A stretch of DNA of 55,586 nt from CALKXV01 sp964632495 (GCA_964632495.1 CAZWDS010000012.1:1-55586), one strand, 5' to 3'; counted from the stretch's first letter, positions 1 through 8,925 are shown. The notes: generated by a model from the sequence alone, not told the origin. Numbers and translations: made by a program.

Positions 1-16
1 CTCACACCCAATACCC

Positions 17-577
17 TCAGCTCTCACCGGCTTTCGCAATCAACGCCGTGATAATCGCCTTCGCACTCTCGGAATTCCACTCTGCGTCCCCCCGCATCCG
101 GGCGATTTCCTGACCGTCTTTGTCCAGGATCAGCGTAATCGGCAGGCCCAGCACGGCCATGTCGCGGGCCAGTTTTTGCTTGGGGTCCAGATAAAGTGGC
201 AGATTGTCGACTTCGATGTCCTCAAAGAACTTTTGGATGCCGGGCACCGAGTTCCGACCCGTCGCAATCGTCACCACCTCAAAATCCTCGCCGCCAAACT
301 CGGTCTGCAGCTCCGACAGCATCGGCATTTCCTTGCGGCACGGCGCGCACCACGTGGCCCAGAAGTTCACCAGAACCGTCTTGCCTTTGAAATCCGCCAG
401 CGTGAATTCCCCGCCAGCAGGGTCCGTAAACGTGTTGTCGGACACCGGCTGCGCTTCGGAAAACGCCAGTTTCTTCATGGTACCTTCGCGCAAGGCTTCG
501 ATCTCGCTTGTGTCGGCGAGGGCGGCATTTGCGCTAAGGGCAAGGCCCGTGTAGAGGACGGCAAGGAAAAAACGCAT
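17..577 (-). CDS. TlpA-family thiol:disulfide reductase, exported
   Basis: A 186-aa thioredoxin-fold protein of the TlpA/ResA type. Residues 1-21 form a signal peptide (MRFFLAVLYTG... ending ANAALA). The redox motif WCAPC lies at residues 76-80 (Cys77, Cys80), inside the family context NFWATWCAPCRKEMP. Such proteins reduce disulfides in periplasmic substrates, for example during cytochrome c or oxidase maturation; the specific partner is not visible. The reading frame stays open further upstream, but ATG 577 is preceded by GGGAG and starts the signal peptide, so it is the likely start. It diverges from argH with only 22 bp between start codons. Function class confident, substrate unknown. Confidence 0.88.
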   Translation of the reverse strand: MRFFLAVLYTGLALSANAALADTSEIEALREGTMKKLAFSEAQPVSDNTFTDPAGGEFTLADFKGKTVLVNFWATWCAPCRKEMPMLSELQTEFGGEDFEVVTIATGRNSVPGIQKFFEDIEVDNLPLYLDPKQKLARDMAVLGLPITLILDKDGQEIARMRGDAEWNSESAKAIITALIAKAGES

Positions 578-599
578 AAAACTCCCTTTCGGAGACGAC

Positions 600-1985
600 A
601 TGACCGACGACGCGAACAAGATGTGGGGCGGGCGCTTTGCCGCCGGTCCGGACGCCATAATGGAGGCAATTAATGCCTCGATCGGCTTTGACCAGCGACT
701 TGCGCGCCAAGACATCGAAGGCTCGCGTGCCCATGCGGCGATGTTGGCCGCGCAAGGCATTCTTGACGATAACGATGCCAAGGCGATCCGGGAAGGCCTT
801 CTCACGGTCTTGTCAGAGATTGAAACAGGCGATTTTGCCTTTTCGACGGCCTTGGAAGACATCCACATGAACGTCGAAGCGCGGCTGAAAGAGCTGATCG
901 GCGAACCTGCGGGCCGTTTGCACACAGGCCGGTCGCGCAACGATCAGGTTGCGACGGATTTCCGGCTTTGGGTGCGCGATCAGTGCGATGCGGCTGTGGC
1001 GGGGATCAAAGCGTTGCAATCAGCCCTTCTGGGTCAGGCCGAGGCGGGTGCCGATTGGGTCATGCCCGGGTTCACCCATTTGCAGACGGCGCAGCCCGTC
1101 ACATGGGGTCATCACATGATGGCTTATGTGGAAATGCTGGGCCGGGATGCGTCGCGCTTTGCCGATGCGCGGGCCCGGATGAACGAATGCCCGCTTGGAG
1201 CTGCGGCTTTGGCGGGCACGTCTTTCCCGATTGATCGCGACGCAACGGCGTCGGCGTTAGGATTTGACCGCCCCATGGCCAATTCTCTGGATGCCGTGGC
1301 GGATCGGGACTTCGCTTTGGAATTCCTTGCGGCCTCCAGCATCACCGCCATGCACCTGTCCCGACTGGCCGAAGAACTGGTGATCTGGTCCAGCGCGCAA
1401 TTCCGGTTCGTCACCATGTCCGACCGGTTTTCGACCGGCTCGTCGATCATGCCGCAAAAGAAAAACCCCGATGCCGCCGAACTGGTGCGTGCCAAGATCG
1501 GACGTATCTTGGGCGCGACGGTTGGCCTATTCACCGTGATGAAGGGCCTGCCTTTGGCCTATTCAAAAGACATGCAGGAAGACAAGGAACAGGTGTTCGA
1601 TGCGGCAGATAGTCTGATGCTGTCCCTTGCCGCCATGGAAGGCATGGTCCGCGATATGAGTGCCAATCCAGACGCCCTTCGCGCCGCCGCATCCTCGGGC
1701 TTTTCCACCGCGACCGATCTGGCCGATTGGCTGGTGCGCGAGGCTGGGCTGCCGTTCCGTGACGCCCACCACGTCACCGGAACCCTTGTGGCCTTGGCTG
1801 AAGCCGAAGGAAAAGACCTGCCCGATCTGACGCTTGATCAGATGAAATCCGCTCACGAAAGCATCACAAACGGGGTGTTTGACGTGCTGGGAGTGGACAA
1901 CTCGGTCAAAAGCCGCACATCCTATGGCGGCACGGCACCCGATCAGGTGCGCGCGCAAATCGCCCGCTGGAACGGGCAGATATAG
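600..1985 (+). CDS. argH: argininosuccinate lyase
   Basis: A 461-aa full-length argininosuccinate lyase, the last step of arginine biosynthesis (argininosuccinate to arginine plus fumarate), cytosolic homotetramer. The N-terminal MWGGRF block and the fumarase/aspartase superfamily signature GSSIMPQKKNPD (around residues 280-291) are intact. GGAGA sits six bases before ATG 600. The gene heads an apparent operon with two small lipoprotein genes and a DUF2834 protein. In many proteobacteria argH, a small lipoprotein and lysA are neighbours; here lysA is displaced to 4957. Because the tlpA-like start is only 22 bp away, the argH promoter must overlap the opposing gene. Confidence 0.97.
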   Translation: MTDDANKMWGGRFAAGPDAIMEAINASIGFDQRLARQDIEGSRAHAAMLAAQGILDDNDAKAIREGLLTVLSEIETGDFAFSTALEDIHMNVEARLKELIGEPAGRLHTGRSRNDQVATDFRLWVRDQCDAAVAGIKALQSALLGQAEAGADWVMPGFTHLQTAQPVTWGHHMMAYVEMLGRDASRFADARARMNECPLGAAALAGTSFPIDRDATASALGFDRPMANSLDAVADRDFALEFLAASSITAMHLSRLAEELVIWSSAQFRFVTMSDRFSTGSSIMPQKKNPDAAELVRAKIGRILGATVGLFTVMKGLPLAYSKDMQEDKEQVFDAADSLMLSLAAMEGMVRDMSANPDALRAAASSGFSTATDLADWLVREAGLPFRDAHHVTGTLVALAEAEGKDLPDLTLDQMKSAHESITNGVFDVLGVDNSVKSRTSYGGTAPDQVRAQIARWNGQI

Positions 1986-1996
1986 GAGCCTTCGTC

Positions 1997-2161
1997 ATGA
2001 AGATCGTCCCGAAATTGATGGCTATCGCGGCCCTGATCGGCGTCGCAGGATGTGAAAACCCGACACTAGGCATCGGAACCACTATCAGTTCCTCAGGCGT
2101 CAGCGTTTCGCCCGTGGTGTCCGGTCGCGTGGGCAACGTCGGCGTGGCGGTGTCCCCATGA
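1997..2161 (+). CDS. small lipoprotein, 54 aa
   Basis: A 54-aa ORF beginning MKIVPKLM with a hydrophobic segment and a lipobox (VAGC, Cys19), so the mature peptide is a lipid-anchored tail of about 36 residues rich in Gly, Ser and Val. It starts 11 nt after the argH stop; AGGAG (1983-1988) is close to the argH stop and can serve as the Shine-Dalgarno site. Its stop codon overlaps the next start (ATGA). The tail (repeated G-V-S-V motifs) resembles that of the following lipoprotein, suggesting duplication. Function unknown. Confidence 0.72.
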   Translation: MKIVPKLMAIAALIGVAGCENPTLGIGTTISSSGVSVSPVVSGRVGNVGVAVSP

Positions 2162-2286
2162 GAGCGCTTGTCCTGATCGCGGCGCTGGCCTTGGCGGGCT
2201 GTGGCGTTGATGGCGAACCGGTGCCGAAAACCGACGGGGTTTCGGTTTCTGGCACGACCAAAATCGGTGTCAGCGGAACCCTGTGA
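2158..2286 (+). CDS. small lipoprotein, 42 aa, LptM-like position
   Basis: A 42-aa ORF starting MRALVLIAA with lipobox LAGC (Cys15), followed by GVDGEPVP. The start overlaps the preceding stop by four bases and the stop overlaps the next start, so translation is probably coupled. Short lipoproteins of the PF13627/LptM (YifL) type, with a CG-x-x-G-x-x-x-P start to the mature chain, are classically found next to lysA/dapF. The argH context and CGVDGEPVP fit that group loosely, but the match is weak and the LptM function (LptD maturation) is only an inference. Membrane-anchored by lipidation. Confidence 0.68.
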   Translation: MRALVLIAALALAGCGVDGEPVPKTDGVSVSGTTKIGVSGTL

Positions 2287-2603
2287 TGAGCCCTCTGCGA
2301 CTGACCTATCTTGGCCTGGCCATCTGGGGTGCCATCCACCCCATGTATTACTTCATCACCTACATGCGGACCGAGGGCACGGGCCTAAGCGGTTTGATCG
2401 ATGCGTGGTACGTCAACGCCTCGACCCACGGGCTGGTCTGGGACCTGACCATTGCCGCCATCGCCTTGACGGTGTGGATCATCGCCGAGACATGGGTGCG
2501 TAAAAACTGGCTGGCACTGGTGGCGATCCCGGCAACTTATTGCATCGGAGTCAGCTGCGGGTTGCCGCTTTATCTGTTCCTCAGAACGCGGAATGTGGGG
2601 TAG
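2286..2603 (+). CDS. DUF2834 family membrane protein
   Basis: A 105-aa polytopic membrane protein with three hydrophobic segments (about residues 7-25, 48-66 and 74-93) and the family-like ending GLPLYLFLR. It matches the DUF2834 pattern: short, three TM helices, WD in the second helix and GLPLFLYLR near the C-terminus. ATG 2286 shares one base with the preceding TGA (TGATG), so it belongs to the argH operon. Function is unknown. A GTG one codon upstream is possible but gives no better Shine-Dalgarno spacing. Confidence 0.8.
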   Translation: MSPLRLTYLGLAIWGAIHPMYYFITYMRTEGTGLSGLIDAWYVNASTHGLVWDLTIAAIALTVWIIAETWVRKNWLALVAIPATYCIGVSCGLPLYLFLRTRNVG

Positions 2604-2756
2604 CATTCTCGCACAGAAAGGTCCTTTTCAATTGGGCGCGCGCGCCTCGAATTCTTCAGAAATCTCATATATTCAATTAAATTCAGTATTCTAGCGTGAT
2701 TCTGGTTTTTTAAATGAACGCAAAAATACCTTTAAACAGCAAAGACATTTAAGACG

Positions 2757-3359
2757 ATGAGAACGCTCGCTGTTTTAGCCATAATCTCAATTTCCGGGGT
2801 CATAGCCGCTTTCGCCAATCCAGAATGGTCCGACCTGCTTTTGTTGGCTGGACCCTGTACGATTGCCAGCCTGCTTTTGATCATGTCGCGTTTATCGGGC
2901 CGGACCAAAGCCCAAAATGCACCCGCGCGAAAAGCAATCGTGATTGATGGGTCCAACGTTATGTATTGGAAGAACGACACGCCTAAAATCTCAACCGTGC
3001 GCGAGGTCGTGAACCACCTGACGTCCTTAGGTTTCGAAACGGGCGTGATGTTTGATGCGAATGCGGGCTATGTTCTTTCCGGCAGTTATCAGCATGATGG
3101 TAAATTTGGCGATTTGCTGGGCTTGCCAACGGATAGAATCATGGTCGTCCCAAAAGGTACGCCGGCTGATCCATATATTTTGAAGGCTGCACGTGACCTT
3201 GGGGCGCGGATTGTCACCAACGACCGCTATCGCGACTGGATGGAAGACTTCCCCGAAATCGCGGAACCTGACTATCTTATCAAAGGGAACTACACGTCAG
3301 GTAAGCTTTGGTTGAGCCTCAGCTTGGATGAAAACACTGGCGCATCCTCGGCTAAGTGA
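2757..3359 (+). CDS. membrane-anchored NYN/PIN-like ribonuclease domain protein
   Basis: A 200-aa protein with two N-terminal hydrophobic helices (about 3-20 and 27-45) followed by a cytosolic domain of the Zc3h12a-like NYN ribonuclease type (PF11977-like). Acidic residues sit where the PIN-fold active site expects them: IDGSNV (Asp64), ADPY (Asp138) and TNDRYRDW (Asp156, Asp160). Likely an endoribonuclease tethered to the inner membrane; the target is unknown. It follows a 153-nt AT-rich intergenic stretch, and it and its two minus-strand neighbours separate the argH operon from lysA. Base composition looks lower in GC than the flanks, consistent with acquisition. Confidence 0.75.
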   Translation: MRTLAVLAIISISGVIAAFANPEWSDLLLLAGPCTIASLLLIMSRLSGRTKAQNAPARKAIVIDGSNVMYWKNDTPKISTVREVVNHLTSLGFETGVMFDANAGYVLSGSYQHDGKFGDLLGLPTDRIMVVPKGTPADPYILKAARDLGARIVTNDRYRDWMEDFPEIAEPDYLIKGNYTSGKLWLSLSLDENTGASSAK

Positions 3360-3444
3360 ACCCTCACGCCGTGACGGCAAAAGTGTACTTGGAAAACGCC
3401 TGATCCTGATCGGGGATTGCGGCATGATCGTCCGAGGCGTCGCC

Positions 3445-4287
3445 CTAAGCCGCCGGTGCTGCCAACCAGACCGGCGTTTCAAGGATCCACGTATCTTCGT
3501 CACGAAGCTGATCGTTGAAACGGGCTTTCCAATCTGCGTTGCGCCCGTCGCCCTGCTTTTGCGTCCGCTCTGAAGGGTGCAGCGCAGTCTCAAGACTGAG
3601 GAATTCCGCGATGCGCTCATGGGCTGCGCTGTCGCCCAAGAGATCCTCGAATACCACCGCCAGCCCGCGATCAGGGCCAAGCGTTTCCATATAGGCGCGC
3701 CATTCCAGATTGTCCGCCCGCGTGGCCTTGGCACTTTCGACGATGGCGTCGTAATCAAAGTGGGTCTCGCCGGTGGGTTTCGCGCCAGAAATCCAAACGC
3801 CGCTTTGCGCCGCAATCACATAGGAAATCGCCTGCGACAACTGATTGCGCCGCGAAATCCAAATGGTTTTGTCAAAGCCGGCCCCTTGGGTCAAACCGGC
3901 AACCCTGTCGCTTATGGGCTTGAACTGATCCCAGTGAGCTTTGACCATAAAGGCCCCGTTTTGACTGGTGCGATGCTGCACGATCTTTGGAAACAGGGCT
4001 TGGATGTCATCTGTCCCGAAACGCCGCGCCCATACCTTCAGGTTTGCGGGATGGAAGTACTCTAAAGGCACGCCACATTGACCGGTCGCGCCCAACATAT
4101 GTCCAAGATAGTGGCTGCCACAGCGCGGCGTGCTGGCGATCATCAGAAACCTGTCCGCATGATCGACCGTCTCACAATCCATCCGGGGCGAAAACTGATC
4201 CTGATACGGATGCCGCCGACCAAGCCGGATTTTCGCCACAACGCGCCCGGCATAGCCGCGCAGGTCTTTGAGAAGGTCTGATGTCAT
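3445..4287 (-). CDS. Stf0-type sulfotransferase
   Basis: A 280-aa protein resembling the Stf0 family (PF09037), which transfers sulfate from PAPS to carbohydrate acceptors such as trehalose. The 5'-phosphosulfate-binding motif is STPRCGSHYLG (about residues 52-62). The 3'-phosphate motif region is ISRRNQLSQAISYVIA (about 144-159), and EYFHP (76-80) follows the first motif as in family members. The acceptor here is unknown. It lies on the minus strand between plus-strand operons, next to the likewise inverted OsmC gene. TAG stop at 3445-3447. Confidence 0.82.
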   Translation of the reverse strand: MTSDLLKDLRGYAGRVVAKIRLGRRHPYQDQFSPRMDCETVDHADRFLMIASTPRCGSHYLGHMLGATGQCGVPLEYFHPANLKVWARRFGTDDIQALFPKIVQHRTSQNGAFMVKAHWDQFKPISDRVAGLTQGAGFDKTIWISRRNQLSQAISYVIAAQSGVWISGAKPTGETHFDYDAIVESAKATRADNLEWRAYMETLGPDRGLAVVFEDLLGDSAAHERIAEFLSLETALHPSERTQKQGDGRNADWKARFNDQLRDEDTWILETPVWLAAPAA

Positions 4288-4413
4288 GAAGCCGCCATGG
4301 GGGTAAGTGACAAAGCTATAGGGCTAACTATCTGAAAACAGGGCCTGCCTCAACAATTCATGGTTCGCAGACGTCGTTTCGGTGCATTTTCGCTGACGTG
4401 GAAAAGCGGCCAA

Positions 4414-4860
4414 TTAGTTCACCACCACTTCGGATTTGATCGAGTTCGCGATAAAGCACTTTTCATGGGCCGCATGATGCAATTCCGCCAAGGCCTCGGC
4501 GCTTGGCGTATCCCCAACCCAGTCCGCCTTCGGAAACAAATCCACCCGTGTGATCCAAGGGTTCGGCTTGCCCTCCATCCGCGCCACGGCCCTGTCGGTA
4601 TAAGATGCCAGCTCGAACCCTGCACGCCGCGCCAAGTCCAGAAACCACAGCATGTGGCAGGACGAAACCGAGGCGACGAAAGCCTCTTCCGGGTCGACGG
4701 CGGTCTCATCCGAAAAGGGCAGGGGGACCGAAAGCGGCGAGGAAGAGGCTGGCACCGTTATCCCCCCGTCGAAGGTCCAGTCATGGGCGCGGGAATAGCG
4801 GCCCTTTGCGAAATCTCCGGCGCAAGTCCAGCGAACGGTTGCGGTATATTCATGTGCCAT
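4414..4860 (-). CDS. OsmC/Ohr family protein
   Basis: A 148-aa OsmC-like protein. The two redox cysteines expected for thiol peroxidases of this family are visible in SSCHMLWF (near residue 68) and EKCFIAN (near residue 134). Members reduce organic hydroperoxides or protect against envelope stress. ATG 4860 (MAHEYTATVRW) is chosen because it starts the conserved N-terminal strand; an upstream in-frame start adds only five residues. It is divergent from lysA (96 nt between starts), so the lysA promoter probably lies in that interval. Distinct from the second OsmC-type protein at 38982. Confidence 0.85.
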   Translation of the reverse strand: MAHEYTATVRWTCAGDFAKGRYSRAHDWTFDGGITVPASSSPLSVPLPFSDETAVDPEEAFVASVSSCHMLWFLDLARRAGFELASYTDRAVARMEGKPNPWITRVDLFPKADWVGDTPSAEALAELHHAAHEKCFIANSIKSEVVVN

Positions 4861-4956
4861 AAGGGTCGTTACCACGGCTTAGAACGCCCTGTCGAATGTT
4901 GCGCCGCCCCGATTGTCTGCTATGTCCGCGAAGTCAGACTGCCGAAGAGACCCCAA

Positions 4957-6228
4957 ATGGACCATTTTTTGTATCAAAACGGCATCCTACATGCCGAGGA
5001 TGTGCCCCTGCCCGAAATCGCGGCAGCCGTGGGCACGCCGTTCTATGTCTATTCCACCGCCACACTGGAACGCCATTTCCGGCTATTCGACGACGCGTTG
5101 GAAGGGATGCCGCATTTGGTGTGTTATGCCATGAAGGCAAACTCCAACCAAGCGGTGCTGACCCTTTTGGCGCGGCTTGGGGCTGGCGTCGATGTGGTGT
5201 CCGGCGGCGAATACCGTCGCGCGATTGCCGCCGGGTTTCCGGGCGAACGGATTGTGTTTTCCGGCGTTGGCAAAACGGCCGAAGAAATGGAGCTGGCCCT
5301 GACCGGCGGCATCCGCCAGTTCAACGTCGAAAGCGAACCCGAGATGGTGCGCTTGTCCGAAGTCGCGACCCGTTTGGGTAAGGTTGCGCCGATCACCGTG
5401 CGGGTGAATCCGGATGTGGATGCGAAAACGCACGAGAAAATCTCGACCGGCAAATCCGACAACAAGTTCGGCATCCCGATCAGCCGAGCGCGCACAGTCT
5501 ATGCCGATGCCGCCAAACTGCCCGGCATCGACGTGGTCGGCATCGACGTGCATATCGGCTCGCAACTGACCGAACTTGAACCGTTCGAGCTGGCCTACAA
5601 TCTGGTGGCCGAGTTGACCCGCGACCTCCGCGCCGATGGTCACGACATCCGGCGTCTGGATCTGGGGGGCGGTCTTGGCATCCCCTACGAACGCTCGAAC
5701 AGCGCACCGCCCTTGCCGATGGAGTACGGCGAGGTCATCAAGCGAACGGTCGGTGATCTGGGTTGCGAGGTCGAAATCGAACCGGGTCGTCTGATCGCGG
5801 GCAATGCCGGTTTGCTGGTGTCGGACGTGATCTATGTGAAATCCGGCGAAGACCGCGAGTTCCTGATTCTGGACGCCGCGATGAACGATTTGATCCGTCC
5901 CGCCATGTACGGCGCCTACCACGATATTGTGCCGGTATTGGAACCTGCCCCCGGTGTGGAAACGACGCCATATGATGTGGTCGGTCCGGTCTGTGAAACC
6001 GGCGATACCTTCACACGTGGCCGTTCTTTGCCGCCTTTAAAGGCCGGTGATCTGGTCGCCTTCCGCTCAGCCGGGGCCTATGGTGCTGTAATGGCGTCAG
6101 AATATAACTCACGACCCCTCATTCCCGAAGTTTTGGTCCATGGGCATCAATTTGCTGTCATTCGCCCCCGTCCGACCTTTGACGAGATGATAAATCGCGA
6201 TAGCATACCTTCATGGCTTAAAGGGTAG
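4957..6228 (+). CDS. lysA: diaminopimelate decarboxylase
   Basis: A 423-aa PLP-dependent decarboxylase converting meso-diaminopimelate to L-lysine, last step of lysine synthesis. The Schiff-base lysine is Lys60 in CYAMKANSN. The glycine-rich phosphate-binding loop is LDLGGGLGIPY, and the dimer-partner active-site segment is GPVCETGDTF. The frame remains open about 600 nt upstream, but that stretch is antisense to OsmC; ATG 4957 has GAAGAGA upstream and starts at the family's usual MDHFxY. The next gene (TIGR02302) starts 32 nt downstream, so they are probably co-transcribed. Confidence 0.96.
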   Translation: MDHFLYQNGILHAEDVPLPEIAAAVGTPFYVYSTATLERHFRLFDDALEGMPHLVCYAMKANSNQAVLTLLARLGAGVDVVSGGEYRRAIAAGFPGERIVFSGVGKTAEEMELALTGGIRQFNVESEPEMVRLSEVATRLGKVAPITVRVNPDVDAKTHEKISTGKSDNKFGIPISRARTVYADAAKLPGIDVVGIDVHIGSQLTELEPFELAYNLVAELTRDLRADGHDIRRLDLGGGLGIPYERSNSAPPLPMEYGEVIKRTVGDLGCEVEIEPGRLIAGNAGLLVSDVIYVKSGEDREFLILDAAMNDLIRPAMYGAYHDIVPVLEPAPGVETTPYDVVGPVCETGDTFTRGRSLPPLKAGDLVAFRSAGAYGAVMASEYNSRPLIPEVLVHGHQFAVIRPRPTFDEMINRDSIPSWLKG

Positions 6229-6260
6229 GATTCCCGCTCCTCGGCCCTAGATTGAGGTTT

Positions 6261-8828
6261 ATGACCCGAAAGAGCGATCTTCCAAGGGAGGCAGAACAGC
6301 GGCTGCGTTGGCCGGTGCGCCTTACCCTTATGGGCATTTTCGCTGAACGTGTGGTCCGGTCCTTCTGGCCGCTTTGGTCGATCTTGTTGTTGACCGCAGC
6401 GATGCTGTTGTTGGGGTTCCACGAAGTTTTGCCACTGGAAGTGGTCTGGGGCCTTGGCGTTTTGGCGATTGGCGGGGCTTTGGTCGCCTTTGGCTATGGC
6501 ATCCGGCGTTTCCGCTTGCCAAAACGGGACGAGGCTTTGGCCCGTCTGGACGAAACCTTGCCGGGCCGCCCGATTTCGACACTTGCAGATGAACAGGCGA
6601 TTGGCGCGGGCGATACGGCCTCCGAAGCGGTTTGGGCCGTGCATATCCGACGGATGGCGGACAGGCTGAAGGGCGCAAAAGCGGTCGAACCCGACCTGAA
6701 GCTGTCGCGCCGCGATCCCTTTGGTTTGCGTTACATGGCGCTAATGATCTTCACGGTCGCGCTTTTGTTCGGTTCGCTTTTGCGCGTCGCAACAGTCACC
6801 GAAATGGCCCCCGGCGCGGGTGAATCCTTGGCGACGGGCCCGTCTTGGGAAGGTTGGGTTGAACCACCGCTTTATACGGGCAAACCCAGCCTTTACCTAA
6901 ACGACATCAATCAAGCGGCCTTTGCAGTGCCCGAAGGATCACGCGTCACGGTGCGGTTTTACGGTGGCTTGGGCGACCTGACCCTGCACGAAACGGTTTC
7001 GGGCCGCACGCAAGATGTTCCTGCGGCGACCGAGCCATTGCAAAGCTTTGACATCACCCAAGACGGCGAATTGCGCATTGAAGGCGCGGGCGGGCAAAGC
7101 TGGACCATCGAAGCGGTCCCGGACCTGCCGCCCGAGATCGAATTTGACGGACCTATCGCCCAAGGTGAAGCAGGCCGCATGGAAGCGCCGTTTTTGGCGA
7201 AGGATGACCATGGCGTTGTCGGCGGACGGCTGGAAATCGCTTTGGACTTGAACGAGATTGATCGCAGCTTCGGTTTGGCCGTTGATCCCGAGCCGCGCGA
7301 AAAGCTGGTGCTGGACATTCCTCTGACCATCTCGGGGGATCGGACGGAATTCACCGAAACAGTGATCGACGATTTTTCGGAACACCCTTTCGCAAACCTG
7401 CCCGTGTCGGCGGAATTGTTCGCCCTGGATGAGGCCGGGCAAGAGGGGCTTTCTGCTCCGCAGTTCGCCACTTTGCCCGGTCGACGGTTCTTCGATCCGA
7501 TGGCTAAGGCGATCATCGAAGGCCGCCGCGATCTGTTGTGGAATCGGGCGAATGCACCTCGGGTGGCGCAGGTTTTGCGCGCGGTTAGTCATGAACCGGC
7601 GGATATCTTCCGCTCGGAAACTGCCTTTATGAAGCTGCGGTTCATCGTGCGGCGGATCGAGACGCGGGTTTCGATTGACCGGTTGGACGATGACGCGGTC
7701 GAAGAATTTTCCAACGCCCTTTGGGATCTGGCGCTTGAGATCGAAGAGGGTGATCTGTCGGACGCGTTGGAACGCTTGCGCCGCGCCCAAGATCGTCTGT
7801 CGGAAGCCATTGAAAACGGTGCCACCGACGAAGAAATCGCCGAGCTGATGCAGGACCTGCGCGAAGCGATGCAGGATTATATGCGTCAACTGGCCGAACA
7901 GCAGGGCGATCAGCAGAACCAGGAAATGGCGCAGGGCGAGATGCAGGAAATGTCGTCTCAGGACCTGCAAGACATGATGGATCGCCTGCAAGAGCTGATG
8001 GAACAAGGCCGGATGGCCGAGGCCGAGCAGCTTTTGGAGCAGTTGCGCCAGATGATGGAGAACATGCAGATCACCCAAGGCCAGCAAGGTCAGCAATCGC
8101 CGGGTGATCAAGCGATGGAAGGTCTGTCAGAGACACTCCGCGAACAGCAGGGGCTGTCGGATGAGGCTTTCCGCGATTTGCAGGAACAGTTCGGCAACAG
8201 CCAGACCGGCGAGTCTGAGGGCAATGAGGGCCGTCAGGGCGGTCAGGGGCGCGGCGAACAGCACGGCAACAACAACCAGCAGGGTCAGGGCCAAGAGGGT
8301 GACAACCAGCAAGGCGGCGGTGGGCAACCCGGCGATCTGGCTGAACGCCAGCAGGCGTTGCGTGATCAGTTGAACCGCCAGATGCAGCAATTGCCCGGAG
8401 CGGGGACCGAAGAAGGCGACGCGGCGCGTCGTTCGCTGGACCGTGCTGGGGATGCCATGGACCGGGCGGAAGAGAGCCTGCGGGACGAAGACTTTGCCGG
8501 AGCTTTAGACAATCAGGCCGACGCTATCGAGGCGCTGCGTGAAGGCATGCGCGATCTGGCTGAACAGATGGCCGAGCAACAACAGCAGCAACAAGGTGGT
8601 CAGCAAGGCGAGGCCATGGGCCAGAACAATCAGAGCGGCGGACGCGATCCTTTGGGACGTGATACGGGTGAAAACGGTCGGATCGGGACGGATGAGCAGT
8701 TGCTGCAAGGCGAAGATGTTTACCGGCGGGCGCGCGAATTGCTGGACGAAATCCGGCGTCGCTCGGGTGACCAGCAACGCCCGACCGAAGAACTGGACTA
8801 TCTGAAGCGTCTGCTTGAACGTTTTTGA
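6261..8828 (+). CDS. TIGR02302/DUF4175 large membrane protein, Gln-rich
   Basis: An 855-aa protein of the alphaproteobacterial TIGR02302 family (DUF4175). Two TM helices lie at about residues 34-54 and 58-78 and a third near 157-173. A mainly extracytoplasmic beta-rich part with an Ig-like middle follows, then a long acidic, Gln-rich helical low-complexity tail (about 510-800, runs of Q and repeated M-Q-E) ending in a conserved DYLKRLLERF. Function is not established; the family is consistently found next to lysA, as here. ATG 6261 is preferred over the TTG at 6252, although GAGG is unusually close to it (3 nt). Confidence 0.87.
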   Translation: MTRKSDLPREAEQRLRWPVRLTLMGIFAERVVRSFWPLWSILLLTAAMLLLGFHEVLPLEVVWGLGVLAIGGALVAFGYGIRRFRLPKRDEALARLDETLPGRPISTLADEQAIGAGDTASEAVWAVHIRRMADRLKGAKAVEPDLKLSRRDPFGLRYMALMIFTVALLFGSLLRVATVTEMAPGAGESLATGPSWEGWVEPPLYTGKPSLYLNDINQAAFAVPEGSRVTVRFYGGLGDLTLHETVSGRTQDVPAATEPLQSFDITQDGELRIEGAGGQSWTIEAVPDLPPEIEFDGPIAQGEAGRMEAPFLAKDDHGVVGGRLEIALDLNEIDRSFGLAVDPEPREKLVLDIPLTISGDRTEFTETVIDDFSEHPFANLPVSAELFALDEAGQEGLSAPQFATLPGRRFFDPMAKAIIEGRRDLLWNRANAPRVAQVLRAVSHEPADIFRSETAFMKLRFIVRRIETRVSIDRLDDDAVEEFSNALWDLALEIEEGDLSDALERLRRAQDRLSEAIENGATDEEIAELMQDLREAMQDYMRQLAEQQGDQQNQEMAQGEMQEMSSQDLQDMMDRLQELMEQGRMAEAEQLLEQLRQMMENMQITQGQQGQQSPGDQAMEGLSETLREQQGLSDEAFRDLQEQFGNSQTGESEGNEGRQGGQGRGEQHGNNNQQGQGQEGDNQQGGGGQPGDLAERQQALRDQLNRQMQQLPGAGTEEGDAARRSLDRAGDAMDRAEESLRDEDFAGALDNQADAIEALREGMRDLAEQMAEQQQQQQGGQQGEAMGQNNQSGGRDPLGRDTGENGRIGTDEQLLQGEDVYRRARELLDEIRRRSGDQQRPTEELDYLKRLLERF

Positions 8829-8837
8829 TCTTGCAGG

Positions 8838-8860
8838 GCGCCTGAGGCGCACATTTTCTT
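8838..8860 (+). terminator. hairpin terminator after TIGR02302 gene
   Basis: GCGCC-TGA-GGCGC hairpin (8838-8850) followed by ACATTTTCTT, 10 nt after the stop codon. The T-tract is interrupted, so termination strength is uncertain. Confidence 0.5.
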
Positions 8861-8925
8861 AGAAAAAATGCGAAAAAGCGACGCCTCTGTCAGGCGGCGT
8901 GCCGTTCGGTGGCCGCGTGACAGGC

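Noticed and set aside
4360..4956. Upstream extension of the lysA frame
   Set aside because: It is antisense to OsmC and has no conserved residues; lysA has a good start at 4957.
6939..8111. 390-aa minus-strand frame within the TIGR02302 gene
   Set aside because: Composition is Leu/His/Arg-rich as expected from reading GC-rich Gln/Glu codons backwards; no domain.
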